Below, in pieces: positions 1-8,156 of a stretch of 42,814 nt of DNA. Source of the stretch: Verrucomicrobiota bacterium (GTDB taxonomy: Bacteria > Verrucomicrobiota > Verrucomicrobiia > Limisphaerales > SIBE01). Positions within the stretch are counted from its first letter, which is position 1, and the number at the start of each line of letters is the position of its first letter. The notes beneath the pieces are model-generated. The model saw nothing but the letters and a program-made list of their open reading frames with translations, made no database searches and was not told the origin of the DNA. Position numbers and translations under genes: made by a program. The stretch is taken from positions 1 through 42,814 of the forward strand of contig JAQBVM010000015.1 of assembly GCA_027623095.1 (NCBI GenBank). The letters are read 5' to 3'.

Positions 1-23
1 ATTGGCAAGCACTTTCTCCAACC

Positions 24-944
24 TCAACAACAGCAACCCTTCATAAATTTAAACAAAATTACCGTGATCTTATTCCGGTCGGCGCCAAATTCGATTTGTG
101 TCGCGGCATTGCCATCGTACAATGTAAGGATTCGTTCCGCTTGATCGTATGCGAGTTGTCCCAAAAAGGCGAAGAGTCCGATCCAAATCTGCTTTAGTTT
201 TCCAAGTCCTTCCGAGAATGTGATCCGGTGTGAGCTCTCCTCGTAGATCCAATCCGCTTGGCTGATTTCAGCAATTCGTTCCTTGGTGTAGATGCCGTGC
301 TCTGTCAGAAAGAACGGAACTCGGTTTCGGCGAGCGCAGATGGCTCCGATCAACCCGGCGTAACCGGCCGAAACACTATGATAGACGCGGGCCTTGGGAA
401 CCCGGTTCCGTGATTGCCACAGCATCCACAGGGGCATGTGAACGAAACGCAGCGTCCAGAAGAAGTCGATAAACGATTCGTCCTGTGCGAATCCATCATA
501 GGCTCGCAGCAAGATTTCCCAAGCATCGCGATCGCTGCATAGATTTCCGAATGTGAAGAGTCCGTCCAGCGCATCGAGACAATCGATCATTTTCCAGAAA
601 GCAGGCGCCTTCTCATCGTGTTGCTCAGACAGATAGAAATTTGCAATCCACCGGTAACAATCTTTCCGTCGAGCCGAGGGAGTTCGCGCGGGTTTCAGAT
701 CGCTCTCCGGAAGGCGATCGTGAAGGTAAACCTCCTCGAGTGACAGCACATTAGATGGGAGTGGATAAAGAGGCTCTTGATTCGCCTTTCTCTCGCTTCC
801 GATATAGAAAAGGGAAAATGTGAGTTCGGGAAGTCCGCGAATGATCTGGTCAACCCAGGCGGAAACGCCGCCCAAGACATAGGGGTAAGTTCCTTCCAAG
901 AACAGTCCCACATCCGCGATCTGTTGGGCGTTCGTATGGCTCAC
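24..944 (-). CDS. pelF: PelF-like glycosyltransferase, 3'-truncated
   Basis: PelF is the cytoplasmic GT4-type glycosyltransferase that polymerises Pel from UDP-amino sugars. The N-terminal domain is clear: VGLFLEGTYPYVLGGVSAWV near residues 12-31, then FLTEHGIYTKER and ILTLYDGNAA. I chose the GTG at 944 because it overlaps the pelE stop as GTGA and has GGAAGGA about seven bases upstream; a longer frame to 1094 would run far into pelE. The predicted protein is 306 residues, whereas PelF is normally about 500. Family similarity stops after ITVI, where PNG would be expected; some ten unrelated residues and a stop follow, in AT-rich DNA. The C-terminal GT-B domain with the E-x7-E motif is absent, so this copy is probably inactive unless the left edge is an assembly artefact. 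pelG would lie beyond base 1. Confidence 0.85.
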   Translation of the reverse strand: MSHTNAQQIADVGLFLEGTYPYVLGGVSAWVDQIIRGLPELTFSLFYIGSERKANQEPLYPLPSNVLSLEEVYLHDRLPESDLKPARTPSARRKDCYRWIANFYLSEQHDEKAPAFWKMIDCLDALDGLFTFGNLCSDRDAWEILLRAYDGFAQDESFIDFFWTLRFVHMPLWMLWQSRNRVPKARVYHSVSAGYAGLIGAICARRNRVPFFLTEHGIYTKERIAEISQADWIYEESSHRITFSEGLGKLKQIWIGLFAFLGQLAYDQAERILTLYDGNAATQIEFGADRNKITVILFKFMKGCCC

Positions 945-1957
945 ACCGGTTCCTTCCCCGGATGCTCCGGATGGAGCCAGAACTCGATCAATCCGTCGAG
1001 CCGCGGATCGTGGGATGGGGAGATTCGGATGCTCTCCAGATCTTGTTTCAGAGTCCTCCAGTCCCGGTCTTGAAAACTGATTTCGGCTACCCACGGCGCC
1101 AGCGAGTCCTGAGGGAATCCGAGAGATCTCAAAGTGCGGACCGACGCCTTTGCGGCGTCGAGGTTCTTGATTTTAACCTGGCACTTCAGCAGCAGAAAGT
1201 GCGCTGTGGTTGATTTGGGTTCGAGCGCGAGGGCTTCGTTCAACAAATGAATCGCCCGCTCCAAATAGATGCTTTCGGTTTCCTGGCTGCTCACCGCGAG
1301 ATAAACCAGCTCGTGATAGTGCTCTGCCAGCACAACTATCCGGTTTGGGCTGCCGGGATGGTCCGCGAGATCGGCCTCCATGAGTTTGACCGCAGTTTCA
1401 AGTCTCGCCAGGATCTTGTTGAATTGGGTCTGGGCAAGCAAACGAACTTGTTCGTCGCTGTCCTGAATTGCCTTTTGCAGGAGTGGAAGAGCCTTTTTGG
1501 GATCGACCGAACGCAACGCGAGGATTGCGATGCGGCGGAGGCTCTGGTTCTTTCCACTCAGTATCTCGAGCACGGAGTGCGGAGTTTGGAGTTCGAGTTC
1601 GTCGATTCTTTCGAGTGTGAGAAACGGGCGTTCTCCGAGTACGTAATCGGATTTCTGCAAGCGGGACGGCTTGATGAGGAGGATCAATCGAAAAAGGCTC
1701 ACGAGCGCGAGTCCTGCAAGTGGAAGCGGAGCGCACAGACCCAGGTAGAGGAGGCTGAAGCCAATTCGGCTAGTTCGAAGGCAACGCGGCCACCAGAGCT
1801 GGAAGGCCGCCATGCCGAAAGCGACGCCGATCGCGTGCATGACAAAGACGTCGAGATTTGGAATTGAATTACCATCTCGGGTCAGCGAGATGAGCGCCCA
1901 CGCCTCGAGAGAGGCTGCGATGCAAAGGCTAATTGCCGCCAGAAGATTCTTCCACAT
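941..1957 (-). CDS. pelE: PelE-like membrane protein with helical repeats
   Basis: PelE is an inner-membrane Pel subunit that, with PelD and PelG, anchors PelF at the membrane. This 338-residue protein starts with about three hydrophobic segments (roughly residues 5-25, 35-60 and 65-95). A soluble part follows: a HEAT-like stretch (SLRRIAILALRS, DSDEQVRLLAQT) and TPR-like helices (AIHLLNEALALEPKS). That layout of membrane anchor plus TPRs is what PelE has. Sequence conservation in PelE is low, so position between pelD and pelF is a large part of the argument. Its start overlaps the pelD end by 29 bases and its stop overlaps the pelF GTG, indicating tight translational coupling. Confidence 0.72.
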   Translation of the reverse strand: MWKNLLAAISLCIAASLEAWALISLTRDGNSIPNLDVFVMHAIGVAFGMAAFQLWWPRCLRTSRIGFSLLYLGLCAPLPLAGLALVSLFRLILLIKPSRLQKSDYVLGERPFLTLERIDELELQTPHSVLEILSGKNQSLRRIAILALRSVDPKKALPLLQKAIQDSDEQVRLLAQTQFNKILARLETAVKLMEADLADHPGSPNRIVVLAEHYHELVYLAVSSQETESIYLERAIHLLNEALALEPKSTTAHFLLLKCQVKIKNLDAAKASVRTLRSLGFPQDSLAPWVAEISFQDRDWRTLKQDLESIRISPSHDPRLDGLIEFWLHPEHPGKEPV

Positions 1958-3302
1958 GTCGTGTCAGCTCGTTCCAGATGCCGTTCGTATCTTCGTGCGA
2001 GTCGAATTTGATCCAGTGCTTCCGGATGTGCTCGGCAAGCGTCGGATCCTTGCGGCAGTTCATTAGGATGCGATCAACAAAGATCCCGACGCCGCGCTCT
2101 CCAGTGAGAGGCAACAGTACAGCGAGGTGGGTGTCGGGCAAATCCAACACAGCGGGACAATCCCCGCTTCGCACGTTCGCCATGATGGCGGTCTCGAGGC
2201 GTTCCTGGCTAACTCCCGAGCATTTTGGAATGGTGAAAAGGACTATCGAGGACGGAAGCCCATGCGAGCGAAAAGAGTTGAGCGCCAGTTCCGTGTGCTG
2301 TCGAAAGAAGCTGGCGTCAAAAATGCGCTGATTCTCAAGGTTATTAACCACCCGCGATGATCCATCCAAGCGAGTGCGTCTTTCGACAATTCTCGATGCC
2401 CATCGACAAACCAGTGTGATCAGGCTGATCGCCTTTCTGTTCAGTGAGATGAACGGCATACCCGATACAATCAGCACCGCCATTACCTTTTCATGCGAAT
2501 CGAGAAAAGGGACCACCATCAGGTAATCAGAACCTTTCGGGATGGTTCCCCGCCAGATTTCGGGGAGTGTGACGGTTGTCTTGTTGTTCAAAGCCAGCGC
2601 GACGATTTCCGCGGAGTCGGACTTAAGCTGTTTGGGAAGGCGGTCAGGCTGGCCGTAAATGGCTTTGCGGATCAGCAATGATTCCGGGCCGGGAAGATAG
2701 ACTGCCGCGTCGGAAATTCGAAGCTGACGATTTAGTAAAAGCAGCAGGCTCTGGAATAATTCTTCGGCATCGCTGTCGAACAGCCTGCGTAATTCACTGT
2801 CGAGAGTGGAAAGCTCGCAGTCTTGCGTTGCCAGGAGTCCCTCGAGTTCCGCCTTGGCTTCGCGCAGCAGCGCCAGATCGACATCCAGTTCTTTGAGATG
2901 CCTCTGAAGGTTCTCGTTGTGCGCGCTCAGTTGGACCTCTTTTTTCCGAAAGGTTCGCTGAATCTCACCGCAAATACTCCCGGCAAATACGAAAGTTCCC
3001 AGAAGGTAACCTCGTTGCTGAACAATTTCGGCGAACGGAGTCTTGGCAAGAAGGTTTAAGCCGAAGAAAATGGTGGCAGCCGTGAACAATCCTATGATGA
3101 TTCCCGCAGCGAAACCGTAACGACAGCCCACGAGAATCGGCAGTATGAAGTACGGAGACGGGTGAACTTGGAGCCAACCGAAGTCGAGTGGCGAGAAGAC
3201 GCTGTTGGATAGAACAAGAAAGCCCATGATCAATCCAGCGTCCGTCCATGCGCTATGGGGGATTGAGTGTACGCGCGGAAATATGGCGGCGAGCGGTTTC
3301 AC
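1929..3302 (-). CDS. pelD: PelD-like c-di-GMP receptor
   Basis: PelD is the inner-membrane receptor that binds c-di-GMP through a degenerate GGDEF domain and switches on Pel synthesis. Here (457 aa) hydrophobic segments lie at about residues 23-110, a coiled coil at about 118-175, a GAF-like domain at about 178-310, and a GGDEF-like domain from about 325. The GGDEF signature itself is missing, but R378-S-G-D381 fits the RxxD inhibitory-site motif used by PelD for ligand binding, and R403 could be the additional arginine. Start is GTG, preceded by GGAAA about nine bases upstream; an in-frame stop lies 24 bases before it. It follows pelC after 115 bases and overlaps pelE. Activity is expected to follow cellular c-di-GMP. 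Confidence 0.85.
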   Translation of the reverse strand: MKPLAAIFPRVHSIPHSAWTDAGLIMGFLVLSNSVFSPLDFGWLQVHPSPYFILPILVGCRYGFAAGIIIGLFTAATIFFGLNLLAKTPFAEIVQQRGYLLGTFVFAGSICGEIQRTFRKKEVQLSAHNENLQRHLKELDVDLALLREAKAELEGLLATQDCELSTLDSELRRLFDSDAEELFQSLLLLLNRQLRISDAAVYLPGPESLLIRKAIYGQPDRLPKQLKSDSAEIVALALNNKTTVTLPEIWRGTIPKGSDYLMVVPFLDSHEKVMAVLIVSGMPFISLNRKAISLITLVCRWASRIVERRTRLDGSSRVVNNLENQRIFDASFFRQHTELALNSFRSHGLPSSIVLFTIPKCSGVSQERLETAIMANVRSGDCPAVLDLPDTHLAVLLPLTGERGVGIFVDRILMNCRKDPTLAEHIRKHWIKFDSHEDTNGIWNELTRHVEESSGGN

Positions 3303-3417
3303 AGGACATTTCCAGATCGGCTTGAGTTAGCCGCCGGCGATTTCGATGAACAATTCCCAAAGGGGTGGTTTATCCGAGAGCTGTGCCGCTCCGATCGCAA
3401 ACCGAGTGATTCGGTCT

Positions 3418-3831
3418 TCAAAACGGGATTCTTCTCACAAGGCTCCGCACGGCTTTCCCCGCAACCGTGCTAAGGGAGGCAAACATAAACCCAACTTCGG
3501 ATCGGCTGTCCTGCCAAACAGTTCGCCCGTCGGTTGCATCCACCAGCCGCAGTGTTAATCCGACAGCGGGATTTCCATCAAGATCAGTTTTATATCGATA
3601 CTCATGCACCGTCCCAATGAGCAGATGCGTCGCCTGCAGCGAGCGGGCGGTTTCCATGTAAAGTCCTTCGGGGCCCGCGGCGTTCTCTTTTCGGCTTTGC
3701 GCGAGAGCCGCTTCGGTTTGAATGAGCGGGATACCGCGCCGAAGAATGGCTGTGGTTGTCAGCTCCGTCAGGGCGCGCCCGGCATGCTCATCCACGGTCG
3801 CGTTGAAAAACGGGGGGACGAATAGGCGCAT
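3418..3831 (-). CDS. pelC: PelC-like protein lacking a visible lipoprotein signal
   Basis: PelC is normally an outer-membrane lipoprotein of about 170 residues forming a periplasmic dodecameric ring under the PelB barrel. The core is recognisable: RLFVPPFFNATVDEHAG at the start, ATHLLIGTVHEYRYKTDLDG in the middle, and VGLTLRLVDATDGRTVWQ followed by a C-terminal helix. I chose the ATG at 3831 because GAAGG lies seven bases upstream and the start falls 19 bases after the preceding stop. The frame stays open upstream to about 3940, with a TTG at 3900 that would add 23 residues. Neither start gives a signal peptide or lipobox cysteine. Either the export signal has been lost in a deletion or a frameshift hides it. 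Confidence 0.75.
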   Translation of the reverse strand: MRLFVPPFFNATVDEHAGRALTELTTTAILRRGIPLIQTEAALAQSRKENAAGPEGLYMETARSLQATHLLIGTVHEYRYKTDLDGNPAVGLTLRLVDATDGRTVWQDSRSEVGFMFASLSTVAGKAVRSLVRRIPF

Positions 3832-3850
3832 CTGAATGCCTTCGAGATCG

Positions 3851-5512
3851 TTAGCTGCCTGACGCGTGGTCGGCAGATTTGGCGCTGCTGGCAAATCCAA
3901 GGTCGGAGCTGAGTTCCACGCGGCGGGTCGGAGAAAAGATCAGTTTGGCGGACACGTTTCTCTCGATCGTCGAGCGGTCGAACGCGTAGTCTAATCCGGC
4001 GCTCATGGCGTACGAAAGGGTTCCGGAAAGCTGGTCGCGCAGGTTCAAATGCAGTCCTTGCCGGTGAAACTTGGGCAGCAGCAGACTTTGCAATAGTGTC
4101 ATTCTGTCAAATTCGGTTGCTCCGGGCGCGGCGCTCGGCGCAGTCAGCATCCCGTTTTCGCTTGTTTGGGAAAAGCGTGTCCAGATTCCGCGATAACTCA
4201 AGCGAAGGTCGGGACGGTTGCGAATTAATACCCGGTCGAGCGACCAAGTGGCACCGTATCCCAGCCCAAGCTGGTCGCCTTCTATGACGGATTCCCATCC
4301 ATAAAGCTCGTTGGAAAAGAACCAGTTTTTGTCGATCCGATAGTCAAGCGAAAGACCCGCCCGGTTTTTCCGGCCGTCCAAGGATTGAAAGAGGAGTCCG
4401 TCGGTGGAGGGTTGGTTTGCCAGTAACTCGATTCTTAGCGTTTGCTGTTCTCCAAGGATGCTGGACGCGACCGCGTTTCCGACTAATCCCGCCTCCGAGC
4501 CGCCAAGCGATAGACTGGTTGTCCAACGTTCGTTGAACAATGTTTCCAGGCCGATCGACACGTCATTGCGCTCTGTCCATCGCTGGCGCAGGAGTGGGCG
4601 CTCTTTGACTTCAGTATCGTCGCGGTCCAGCCGAACGAAGAGTTTGCTGGCATCGGTCACGTGCTGCCGGTAATCGATTTTCGTGCGGTAATAACTGCCT
4701 GGATCCAGGAGGTAAGCCGTGAACTCGGCGGACACTTGCGGGAGGTGCTGGCGGTAAATGTTCTCCAAAACCCGGCGGACGCTTGAGCGAACCCCGTCGG
4801 TGAGTGTGTGGCGGCTGAGCAATTCCTGATACAGTTGCATCGCCCGGTGCCAGTCCAATGCCAGAAACGTGGCAGACGCGAGATCACTCTGATATGGGTA
4901 AAGCCGGTGTTTGTAACGTTCGAGTTTAAGGTCGTTGAGAATATCGCGCGCTTTTTCGAATTCTCCGGCCAGGTAAAAGGCTGCGCCCATATAATAACGG
5001 GCCTGTTGGTCGCCAGGGAAATACTCCATGAGCTTGCGCCCGTAGTGGAGCGCGCGATCTACGTTCCGTTGCTCGTTATGCATTGAGGCGAGTACCAGCA
5101 GCGTTTGTTTGTCGGATGGCGTTTCCGATAGGATGCGATCCGCCAGAATTGTTGCGATCTTCGGTTTTTGGAGGCGCGCGTAGAGATACACTAGATACCG
5201 CCGGTGTTCGAGATTGAGATTCTTGGAAAGCTCGAGAATCGATTCGTCAGTCAGATCGTCGGCGGGGGAGTTTTTACCCTCTTCGCGGGCCCCCGAGGTG
5301 TTGACTTGGGCGGCTTGGGCAGATTCCTGGCCGTTTGCCGAGATGAAACCCAGGATGAATAATAGGCCTCCGGCGATAACGGCCCGGAACCTAAAAAGAT
5401 CGGTTGAAACCACGAAACATCTGGAGAAGCCGAACCGCCACAGAATGAGGCGTCGAGGAACCCCGGAATACGCGGAGCACGCAGAAGCAGGTGGGCACGA
5501 ATCCCGGCTCAT
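3851..5512 (-). CDS. pelB: PelB C-terminal half: TPR plus outer-membrane beta-barrel
   Basis: In Pseudomonas PelB is one protein of about 1190 residues with TPRs followed by an outer-membrane porin for polymer export. Here the C-terminal part is a separate gene with its own hydrophobic export segment (AVIAGGLLFILGFISANG, about residues 44-61). TPR-like helices follow (LARLQ-type helices, then HYGRKLMEYFPGDQQARYYMG), and from about residue 315 alternating amphipathic strands (VSIGLETLFNERWTTSLSLG; LRIELLANQ; WFFSNELYGWES) typical of a beta-barrel. Residues before about 35 look like non-coding leader, so the true start may be a GTG near 5413. The protein ends in a hydrophilic stretch without a terminal aromatic residue, which suggests that the last strand or strands are missing. 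It lies 40 bases after the TPR half and just before pelC. Confidence 0.75.
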   Translation of the reverse strand: MSRDSCPPASACSAYSGVPRRLILWRFGFSRCFVVSTDLFRFRAVIAGGLLFILGFISANGQESAQAAQVNTSGAREEGKNSPADDLTDESILELSKNLNLEHRRYLVYLYARLQKPKIATILADRILSETPSDKQTLLVLASMHNEQRNVDRALHYGRKLMEYFPGDQQARYYMGAAFYLAGEFEKARDILNDLKLERYKHRLYPYQSDLASATFLALDWHRAMQLYQELLSRHTLTDGVRSSVRRVLENIYRQHLPQVSAEFTAYLLDPGSYYRTKIDYRQHVTDASKLFVRLDRDDTEVKERPLLRQRWTERNDVSIGLETLFNERWTTSLSLGGSEAGLVGNAVASSILGEQQTLRIELLANQPSTDGLLFQSLDGRKNRAGLSLDYRIDKNWFFSNELYGWESVIEGDQLGLGYGATWSLDRVLIRNRPDLRLSYRGIWTRFSQTSENGMLTAPSAAPGATEFDRMTLLQSLLLPKFHRQGLHLNLRDQLSGTLSYAMSAGLDYAFDRSTIERNVSAKLIFSPTRRVELSSDLGFASSAKSADHASGS

Positions 5513-5552
5513 TGCGGCTTGATCCTCATTCCATTTGATCGATCGTCGGGGT

Positions 5553-7856
5553 TTATTGGATGAAATTCGAGGCGGATTGGAACATTTCAGTCAAGCTCCG
5601 CCGATACGCCTTCTGGGCATTTCGTTTGTCGCCCTGCACGGCCAAAAGATCTCCCAGGTAACCCCACGCTTGCGGTCTCTCGAATGGTTGCGGCGGCGTT
5701 GCGAGGAACCGGCGCTGATACGATTCCGCAAGCCGGTAATCTCCGACGGCTGAGAGTATTTGCGCGGCCAGGCGCAGAGTTTCGGGAGTGGCCGCATCCA
5801 GAAACGGTTGGATTAGTTTCTGAGCTTCCTTCGTTCGCCCCAGACTGGTGAGCAACCGGCCGTAGTTCAAGGCGTAGCGCGCGTTGCCGGGATCTTTGTC
5901 GTGGAGCCGGGAATACAGGTCCGTCGAGTCCTGAATCCTGCCGGCCGCTTCGTACAGATATGCTCGAATTTCCAAAATAAGCGGTGTGTCCAGCATTTCC
6001 GGGTCGAGTCCGCTGGTAAAAAACGCTTCCGCCTTTTCGAATTCTTTCAATTGGACGAGCACACTCGCATAGAAACGAACCAGCCGCGAGTTGGTTCTCA
6101 GGTTTGGATGTTTTTCCAAATGACGGATTGCTCGCGCGTAGTCGCCGCCATCGGAATAGGCGTACGCCGTGGTTTCACGGAGATTGACCTGATCCGGGTA
6201 GCGAAGAAGAGATGCCTCAAGGGTGCGCAAATACCCCGCCCGGTCCCCTTTAATGTTGATGAACGCTGCTAGCCGCTCATAGTCAAATGGCGAAACGGAA
6301 ATGGCCCGATCCGTTTTGATTCTGAGACCTCGAATAATTCCATCGAGATCCCCCAGCGATTCCGCCAGGTTGAAGTAATTCTCAAACACGTCGAGTTCGG
6401 TCGAAGTCTCCAGCAGCGTCCCGTAATCTCGGAGGGATGCCTGGTAATCCCCCATGCGAAACTGAATCTCGGCGAGGGGTCTGAGGATTTCGGGATCGTC
6501 GGGTTTAAGGGCGGATGCCTTTGTGAAGGCCTCGTAGGCCGGCGCAAACTCAGATAGAACGTGGAGGAATGAGCCGTATTCAACAAGCAGTTCGACGCCC
6601 GCGCCGGGCGCCTGAAGCAACTCGGTATAGAGCTGCTTCGATTTCGCAAAATCGCCGATTCTGCCATAGAGCCGGGCGAACTGGAGAGGGTAATTCCTTG
6701 GATCCACGAGATCGCCGAGTTTGTCCAGCGCGTTCGAAAGTTCCGCGTCGCGGTACAATCCCTGGCTGAGCGAGGCCAACCGCTCGATTCCCGAGGTCTC
6801 TTTAAGTTTGAGCGCTTTCAAATAAAAATCAAACGCGCGATTGGGTTGCGCAGTCCATTCGCACAGTTGTCCGAGCTTCATCGGGTGCGCGGCATTCTCC
6901 GGCTCGAGCGCCGCGACTTTTTCAAAAGCGGTAATGCCGAGTTCGTTTTCGCCCGCCGAAACGGACAAATCGCCAAGCTGCTTCCAAATCGCCACATTCT
7001 CCGGGAATTCTTCGGCTCGAGCTTGAACGATCGGCAAGACCTCTTTTGTGCGGCCGGATTCCAACACGGTGGTGACCAAAAGCTCGAACTGGCCGGCATC
7101 CGCGGGGGTCGCTGCCAGTTGCAGTTGATCCCGCAGCGCTTCGAAGGCTTTGCCAGGTTGCGCCGTTTCTCTGAACAGATCGATGCGCAGGCGCCCCAGG
7201 GTTGGGGACAGTGCGGCAACGTTTAATTTCGCCTTGCCCAAAAAGGCTTCGATTGCGTCGAGGGCGTGCTGGGCCTGACCGGCCGAACGCCAGAGACGGG
7301 CCATGACGATCGTGGTTTCATCCAGCGGGTTCGAGGTCTCCCAGAACTTGAGGTAAAGGGTTGGCGCGAGCAGCGGCTTGTTGGCAGCGAGCGCCGCGTT
7401 CGCAAGGTAAAGAAAGATCTGTTGTTTTCCATTTGGAGGCATGCGTGCGAGAGCCGGGTTGAGCAGTTTCTGGACTCGCTCAACCTCCTGCGTGAATGGG
7501 ATCAGGGGGAGGATTTCTCGGAGGAATTCATCTCGAAAGCCGAATTGTTCATACGCATGACACGCCTCCAAAAGCTGGCGGATCACTCCCACGGAATCTG
7601 CTGGATCAAGAATCTCTCGCGTCAGCCTGAGTTCAAGAATGGCGTAAAACGCCGAATCTTTTTCACGTTCGCTGGCGGGCATGCCCTTTAATGTGAAAAG
7701 CGCTTGGCGGTTTTTCCCGTCTTGAAGCTGGCGGTCGAGCAACTTCCGGTGCGACGGAAGCAGGTAATAGGCGGCGGACAAAGAAACGACAATCAGCCCG
7801 GCGAGGAGTCGGAGCGAGACCGGGCGAAGAATTCTGGATTTGCGTTCCTTCGGCAT
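5553..7856 (-). CDS. pelB: PelB N-terminal half: membrane-anchored TPR protein
   Basis: A 767-residue protein with one N-terminal membrane segment (LRLLAGLIVVSLSAAYYLLP, about residues 16-35) and otherwise a long array of tetratricopeptide-type helical pairs; examples are AFEKVAALEPENAAHPMKLG, AYEAFTKASALKPDDPEILR and the final LGDLLAVQGDKRNAQKAYRR. It has no catalytic motif. Size and layout match the periplasmic TPR superhelix of PelB, which recruits PelA and guides polymer to the porin. The porin is encoded by the next gene rather than fused. The assignment rests on architecture and on position directly after pelA. It is anchored in the inner membrane in this version, which would make it a trans-periplasmic scaffold (inference). 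Confidence 0.75.
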   Translation of the reverse strand: MPKERKSRILRPVSLRLLAGLIVVSLSAAYYLLPSHRKLLDRQLQDGKNRQALFTLKGMPASEREKDSAFYAILELRLTREILDPADSVGVIRQLLEACHAYEQFGFRDEFLREILPLIPFTQEVERVQKLLNPALARMPPNGKQQIFLYLANAALAANKPLLAPTLYLKFWETSNPLDETTIVMARLWRSAGQAQHALDAIEAFLGKAKLNVAALSPTLGRLRIDLFRETAQPGKAFEALRDQLQLAATPADAGQFELLVTTVLESGRTKEVLPIVQARAEEFPENVAIWKQLGDLSVSAGENELGITAFEKVAALEPENAAHPMKLGQLCEWTAQPNRAFDFYLKALKLKETSGIERLASLSQGLYRDAELSNALDKLGDLVDPRNYPLQFARLYGRIGDFAKSKQLYTELLQAPGAGVELLVEYGSFLHVLSEFAPAYEAFTKASALKPDDPEILRPLAEIQFRMGDYQASLRDYGTLLETSTELDVFENYFNLAESLGDLDGIIRGLRIKTDRAISVSPFDYERLAAFINIKGDRAGYLRTLEASLLRYPDQVNLRETTAYAYSDGGDYARAIRHLEKHPNLRTNSRLVRFYASVLVQLKEFEKAEAFFTSGLDPEMLDTPLILEIRAYLYEAAGRIQDSTDLYSRLHDKDPGNARYALNYGRLLTSLGRTKEAQKLIQPFLDAATPETLRLAAQILSAVGDYRLAESYQRRFLATPPQPFERPQAWGYLGDLLAVQGDKRNAQKAYRRSLTEMFQSASNFIQ

Positions 7857-7917
7857 TTGTCACTGAAATCCTCGGGCTCACCGGAGGATCTTCAAAGTTC
7901 TACGTCTTGAGGCGATT

Positions 7918-8050
7918 CCCCTCACCCTGACCCTCTCCCCGAGGAGAGGGAATGCTCTTTGTTGTCCCGGGCGAATTCCAAACGTTGCGTAGATTTCCAT
8001 CGCGGGCGTCGATTCTCCCTCTCCCTGAGGGAGAGGGGTGGGGTGAGGGG
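7918..8050. repeat. 133-bp inverted-repeat element, copy 1
   Basis: The element opens with CCCCTCACCCTGACCCTCTC and closes with GAGAGGGGTGGGGTGAGGGG, so its ends are imperfect inverted repeats, each itself hairpin-forming (CTCTCCCCGAGGAGAG; CTCTCCCTGAGGGAGAG). It fills the 300-base gap between pelA and pelB. An equally long copy lies in the opposite orientation at 14442-14574, and the interiors also align. Weaker similarity continues about 40 bases beyond the right end of this copy. It resembles the MITE/REP-like intergenic repeats of Verrucomicrobiota. No gene is visible in 7857-8156. Confidence 0.85.
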
Positions 8051-8156
8051 AAACACACCAGACGAATTGCCAAGAGTACGTCTTCTTGGTTCGATCCAAG
8101 CGAACCCGGCATAAATCGCTGAGACTTCAAGGCATTCATTATTGTGGGTGTTGACC

